A DNA stretch of 15,895 nucleotides from Patescibacteria group bacterium. Its GTDB lineage: Bacteria > Patescibacteriota > Minisyncoccia > Phycocordibacterales > UBA1006. The stretch spans positions 1 through 15,895 of the forward strand of contig JAGQMP010000016.1 in assembly GCA_020428585.1 (NCBI GenBank), read 5' to 3'. The position numbers and the translations under genes were made by a program. This document shows, piece after piece, positions 13,218-15,895 of this stretch. Within the stretch, counting starts at the first letter, position 1. The number at the start of each line of letters is the position of its first letter. The notes under the pieces are model-generated. The model was not told the DNA's origin and did not search any database. It was given only the letters and a program-made list of their open reading frames with translations.

Positions 13218-14132
13218 TTATTTTTTATTGTGGAACTTTTTGTGTACCTCGCGCAATTGTTTATCGGTGACGTGCGTATAGATCTGCGTGGTGGCGATGT
13301 TACTGTGCCCCAGCATGACCTGGACACTGCGAATGTCAGCACCGTTTCTCAGTAGATCGGTGGCAAAGGAATGCCGAATCGTATGCGGCGTAACCTTTTT
13401 CGAGATGCCCGCCTCGATCGCAATTTGTTTCACCAAGCGTTCCACAGAACGGCTAGTGAGGCGAAGGGTTTCGTTTTTTTCTTCACGTTTCACAGCGCCG
13501 GGTCCATCCTGTACGAACAAAGCCTCGTCCATATCGGTTCGGTTCTTCAGGTATTCAAGGACAGCGGCGCGCGCCTCGGGACTGATAAAGACAATGCGCA
13601 ATTTGTCACCCTTACCTCGAACGGTTAATTCGTCCTTTGAAAGGTCAAGGTCACGGTCGAGCGAACACAGTTCAGAGACACGCAATCCCGTCGAGAACAA
13701 CATGTGCATGATGGCATAGTTTCGGGGGTGTTTCTGCGCGACCTCTAACATTCGGGATAGTTCCGTAACATCGAGGTGATCAACATCCCGCGCCTCGGTC
13801 TTGGCGAGTTCAATATGGTCAGGGCTGTAGACTTTGTGTCCGACCTTCATCAGATATTTCAAGAACATGCGGATCGCGATCAGGTAATAATTCTGGGTAC
13901 GACGCTTCATCGTGCCTGATGCCTGGCCGCGGGTTTTGGTTCCTGGCTGCCGGTTCAAATGCAGGCGGAATTGACGAACCGCCTCGGCATCGATGTCCGA
14001 GATGTTTTTTACGTTCGCAAATTCAATAAACCGCGTCAGGTATTGGCGATAGTTTCGCACGGTTTTCAAACTGCGACCCTTTTCAATTTCGAGGTATTCA
14101 AGAAAGCGCTGGAGAGCATCGGTAATCTTCAT
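13218..14132 (-). CDS. Tyrosine recombinase, XerC/XerD type
   Basis: The protein has 304 residues, full length for Xer. The N-terminal SAM-like core-binding domain spans about 1-100 (LQRFLEYLEIEKGRSLKTVRNYRQYLTRF), and the catalytic domain about 118-300. The catalytic set is complete: Arg151 (STGLRVSELCSL), Lys174 (RGKGDKLR), His250 and Arg253 (HTIRHSFATDLL), His276 (LGHSNIATTQIYTHV) and the nucleophile Tyr285. A Lys/Arg/Gly-rich insert at about 62-79 lies before the DNA-binding helix. It probably resolves chromosome dimers at a dif site, as single-Xer bacteria do. An integrase of a mobile element is less likely because no other mobile genes are seen, but I cannot exclude it. Confidence 0.9.
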   Translation of the reverse strand: MKITDALQRFLEYLEIEKGRSLKTVRNYRQYLTRFIEFANVKNISDIDAEAVRQFRLHLNRQPGTKTRGQASGTMKRRTQNYYLIAIRMFLKYLMKVGHKVYSPDHIELAKTEARDVDHLDVTELSRMLEVAQKHPRNYAIMHMLFSTGLRVSELCSLDRDLDLSKDELTVRGKGDKLRIVFISPEARAAVLEYLKNRTDMDEALFVQDGPGAVKREEKNETLRLTSRSVERLVKQIAIEAGISKKVTPHTIRHSFATDLLRNGADIRSVQVMLGHSNIATTQIYTHVTDKQLREVHKKFHNKK

Positions 14133-14152
14133 AGTCGTTATAGGATGATTTC

Positions 14153-14158
14153 ATTATA
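14153..14158 (-). promoter_or_regulatory. -10 box of the recombinase gene
   Basis: Minus-strand TATAAT (perfect) lies 20 bases before the ATG. A second TATAAC lies 4 bases before the ATG. No clear -35. Confidence 0.45.
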
Positions 14159-14200
14159 CCCTGAAAATATTTTGCGACCTTACCGTACATGACTGGTATA

Positions 14201-14228
14201 TTGACAATGATTATCATATGTGTATAAT
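14201..14228 (+). promoter_or_regulatory. Consensus promoter with Fur-box-like operator
   Basis: TTGACA (14201-14206) and TATAAT (14223-14228) are both perfect, with a 16-base spacer. The spacer holds the palindrome ATGAT-T-ATCAT (14207-14217), the core of a Fur box; the 19-mer at 14203-14221 matches the E. coli consensus at 14 positions. A repressor bound here would block the polymerase. Confidence 0.65.
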
Positions 14229-14259
14229 ATAATCAAATTCATTTTAAAAATTGAACACG

Positions 14260-15012
14260 ATGAAAACAGTAATTGCCTTATGTTTGGGACTGTTTGTCCT
14301 AACTTCCTGTACCAACGGTAGCGAGAAATTAGCTACTCAGGGAGAGAACCAGGAAGATCACCTCTACCTAACCAACGAACAGATGTCCAAGGTCATCGTA
14401 ATACCCGAAGGGGTATTCAACGAAAAGTACAGCAACCTCGACAACTGGAGAGCCTACAAACTAGGGGGGATACCTTACGTTGTTAAAGATTCCACTAACC
14501 TCACCTTCGATGGGTGGTATCAACAGCACGTTACCTACCAGACCAGCCTCAGATTTAATCCGGAACTAGGTCAGCAGGGAAAAAATGTGGACTCTGTTGA
14601 CCTGGTACCTCAGGACGAGGCTGAAATTGCCTGGTTGGTGATGATCGTTATCTTTCTCTACTACCTACTCTTCGGTAGGTGGGTAGCGGTGTCAAAAAAT
14701 GATCTTGTGCTTGTGGCTGCGTTTGTGCTTGTGGCTGCGGTTGCGGTTACGCTTATGTTTGCGGTTCCGGTTGCGCTTGTGGTTGTGGTTGCGCTTGCGC
14801 TTGCGGTTGTGCTTGTGGCTGCGTTTGCGAGTGTCAAAAGTTCAAAATACACCTTCTTTATTGGATCGGCTGTGGCTATGGTAGCGACCTGGTACTTCTT
14901 TAACACCTACGTTTTCTTAGTACCTACGGTTGCCGGACTTGTCCTGGCGCTGCTGTGGTACCAGTTAACAAAAAAGAAACCACGAGAAGGACTTGAACCT
15001 GGCATCATCTAA
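14260..15012 (+). CDS. Lipoprotein with several membrane segments and a repeat-coded core
   Basis: The start is ATG 14260 (250 residues); the in-frame TTG at 14251 is in the leader. The N-terminus is a lipoprotein signal peptide: a hydrophobic run ending LTSC, so Cys17 would be lipidated. Residues about 18-122 are a polar extracytoplasmic domain of unknown type. Hydrophobic segments follow at about 123-143, 147-190 and 198-238, ending in a KKKPREG tail. The middle segment is almost only Val, Ala and Leu and is coded by a degenerate G/T-rich hexamer repeat (14704-14834). A lipidated protein with further membrane spans is unusual. The strong promoter and Fur-like site suggest conditional high expression. 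Family not recognised. Confidence 0.75.
   Translation: MKTVIALCLGLFVLTSCTNGSEKLATQGENQEDHLYLTNEQMSKVIVIPEGVFNEKYSNLDNWRAYKLGGIPYVVKDSTNLTFDGWYQQHVTYQTSLRFNPELGQQGKNVDSVDLVPQDEAEIAWLVMIVIFLYYLLFGRWVAVSKNDLVLVAAFVLVAAVAVTLMFAVPVALVVVVALALAVVLVAAFASVKSSKYTFFIGSAVAMVATWYFFNTYVFLVPTVAGLVLALLWYQLTKKKPREGLEPGII
14704..14834 (+). repeat. Degenerate G/T-rich hexamer repeat within the lipoprotein gene
   Basis: Codons alternate between a G-ending type (GTG, GCG) and a T-ending type (CTT, GTT, GCT, TTT) over about 43 codons, with almost no A. GTGCTTGTGGCTGCG occurs three times (14707, 14725, 14809), and the first and third copies extend to a 19-base match 102 bp apart. Confidence 0.8.
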
Positions 15013-15030
15013 AATCTCATATTAAAATTG

Positions 15031-15061
15031 AAAAACCGCTAGCAGCTGCTGGCGGTTTTTT
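15031..15061 (+). terminator. Rho-independent terminator
   Basis: AAAAACCGCTAGCAG (15031-15045) pairs with CTGCTGGCGGTTTTT (15046-15060), with one G-U pair and a tight loop, and ends in six T. Confidence 0.9.
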
Positions 15062-15073
15062 GTTTTCCTGTAT

Positions 15074-15079
15074 TAGAAT
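15074..15079 (+). promoter_or_regulatory. -10 box of the peptidase gene, leaderless type
   Basis: TAGAAT lies exactly 6 bases before ATG 15086. The expected -35 position falls in the preceding terminator and shows no match. Confidence 0.45.
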
Positions 15080-15085
15080 AGCTAT

Positions 15086-15703
15086 ATGAATCACGAACCC
15101 AGCTCGCACGCACTGACCCCGCCCCAAATCCTCCTCGATGATATTGTCGCACTCGACGTTTCTTTCATTGACTTTGACGGTAGGGAAGGGACTGGCGTGA
15201 TCGAAGTACACAAATCAATTGCGGACGATGTTCGCGATGTCTTTGCCTTGATGCACCAGATGAAATTCCCGCTGCAATCCGTTCGGCCCATGTCTGAATT
15301 CGATTATGATGACGACGCATCGATGGCGGCGAACAATACCAGCGCGTTTAATTTTCGGACGGTGACGCTGGATCCCACGCGGCTGTCCCTGCACAGCTAC
15401 GGTCTTGCGATTGATATCAATCCGAAAACGAATCCGTATATCAACGGCGACCGGGTGTTATCCGAAGGTGCGACCTATGATCCTGCGGCGGAAGGTGCCT
15501 TGTATTTGGGTCATCCCGTCGTTGAATTTTTTACCTCGCGCGGGTTTGTGTGGGGCGATGCGTGGGACAAGCCGTACCGCGACATTCAACATTTTCATAA
15601 ACCGTGGAATGATTCTTTCGAAGAGCGGTATCGATATGAGGTGGAAAAAACCCTCACCGAGCATCAGATAAACCTGGAGGCGATTGTACCGAAGGGTCGA
15701 TGA
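15086..15703 (+). CDS. M15-type D-Ala-D-Ala carboxypeptidase / endopeptidase
   Basis: The protein has 205 residues. The zinc-binding set of the M15 (VanY/endolysin-like) family is visible: SLHSYGLAIDINP with His103 and Asp110, and WDKPYRDIQHFHKPW with His169 or His171 as third ligand. An upstream region QSVRPMSEFDYDDDASMAANNTSAFNFR corresponds to the conserved substrate-site segment before the HxxxxxxD motif. Such enzymes cut peptidoglycan stem peptides. No signal peptide is visible, so it may act after cell lysis or be exported another way. The variant is closest to the M15C L-Ala-D-Glu endopeptidase type, but specificity is inference. It ends in TGA, 37 bases before rpsO. Confidence 0.85.
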   Translation: MNHEPSSHALTPPQILLDDIVALDVSFIDFDGREGTGVIEVHKSIADDVRDVFALMHQMKFPLQSVRPMSEFDYDDDASMAANNTSAFNFRTVTLDPTRLSLHSYGLAIDINPKTNPYINGDRVLSEGATYDPAAEGALYLGHPVVEFFTSRGFVWGDAWDKPYRDIQHFHKPWNDSFEERYRYEVEKTLTEHQINLEAIVPKGR

Positions 15704-15731
15704 TTGCAAAAAAAGCGACCTGTGGTATCGT
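15704..15731 (+). promoter_or_regulatory. Possible promoter of rpsO
   Basis: TTGCAA (15704-15709), a 16-base spacer and TATCGT (15726-15731), ending 9 bases before the ATG; predicted leader about 3 bases. No S15-type autoregulatory leader can fit. Confidence 0.45.
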
Positions 15732-15740
15732 AGACCCGTT

Positions 15741-15895
15741 ATGTTAACGACAAAAAAGAAGCAGGACGTTATCGCGGGTGTAAAAACGCACGATTCCGAC
15801 ACCGGTTCACCTCAGGTGCAGATTGCACTTTTGACGGAACGGATTCTGGAATTGACCGAGCACCTGAAGGTCCACAAAAAAGATATTCACTCACG
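15741..15895 (+). CDS. rpsO: 30S ribosomal protein uS15, 3' end outside window
   Basis: The first 51 codons are visible and run to the window edge. The protein begins MLTTKKKQDVI and contains DTGSPQVQIALLTERI, LTEHLKVHKKDIHSR, the highly conserved signature of bacterial uS15, which binds 16S rRNA helices and primes assembly of the small-subunit platform. In most bacteria pnp follows, but this cannot be seen here. The ATG at 15741 has no Shine-Dalgarno sequence. Confidence 0.95.
   Translation, partial: MLTTKKKQDVIAGVKTHDSDTGSPQVQIALLTERILELTEHLKVHKKDIHS

Noticed and set aside
14661..14906. Thr/Ala/Ser-rich minus-strand frame across the hexamer repeat
   Set aside because: It is a by-product of the G/T repeat; the plus strand has a consensus promoter and a lipoprotein signal.

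Overview
The window looks like a chromosome segment of a Candidate Phyla Radiation (Patescibacteria) bacterium. Genes are short and densely packed, and almost all intergenic gaps are filled by a promoter or a hairpin terminator. I find no convincing Shine-Dalgarno sequence before any start. UGA is used as a stop (genes ending at 7585 and 15703), which argues against the recoded Gracilibacteria/Absconditabacteria. A palindrome that I associate with Parcubacteria-type genomes sits inside the exonuclease III gene. The phylum call is inference, not proof.

Layout. Positions 1-3300 are an AT-rich accessory block: a truncated unknown gene, an unknown 218-residue protein, a cysteine-dioxygenase-like cupin, a TrmB-type regulator behind a perfect 18-bp inverted repeat, and an unknown protein. 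Positions 3307-6358 hold an 87-bp homologous copy of the 3' end of an FAD-linked dehydrogenase gene, then a gene fusing a DNA-binding domain, a HATPase and a STAS-like domain, then the intact dehydrogenase gene, so a 1.3-kb unit is bounded by direct repeats. Positions 6391-7603 carry two small unknown loci; one looks frameshifted, and an unexplained minus-strand terminator lies between them. Positions 7605-12664 hold recognisable genes: CCA/poly(A) nucleotidyltransferase, an unknown protein, exonuclease III, a TraR/DksA-family protein with a degenerate zinc finger, a patatin-like phospholipase and a SAM-dependent methyltransferase. Positions 12690-15895 hold a small membrane protein, a Xer-type tyrosine recombinase, an unusual lipoprotein with multiple membrane segments and a G/T-rich hexamer repeat, an M15-type peptidase and the start of rpsO (ribosomal protein uS15).

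Gene expression. Two start architectures are visible. Seven genes (starts at 3508, 6358, 7639, 10470, 11114, 12651 and 15086) have a TANNNT -10 box ending 6 or 7 bases before the ATG, which implies leaderless mRNAs. Another group (2800, 6841, 10579, 14260, and probably 615) has a TTGACR-16/17-TANNNT-type promoter, a leader of roughly 20-40 bases, and a TTTAAAA or TTTTAAAA element 8-10 bases before the ATG. Nearly every gene is its own transcription unit. Several terminator hairpins contain the stop codon of the upstream gene, and sometimes that of the convergent gene too.

No tRNA, complete rRNA, CRISPR array, insertion sequence or replication origin was recognised. No stretch over 300 bases lacks a gene.
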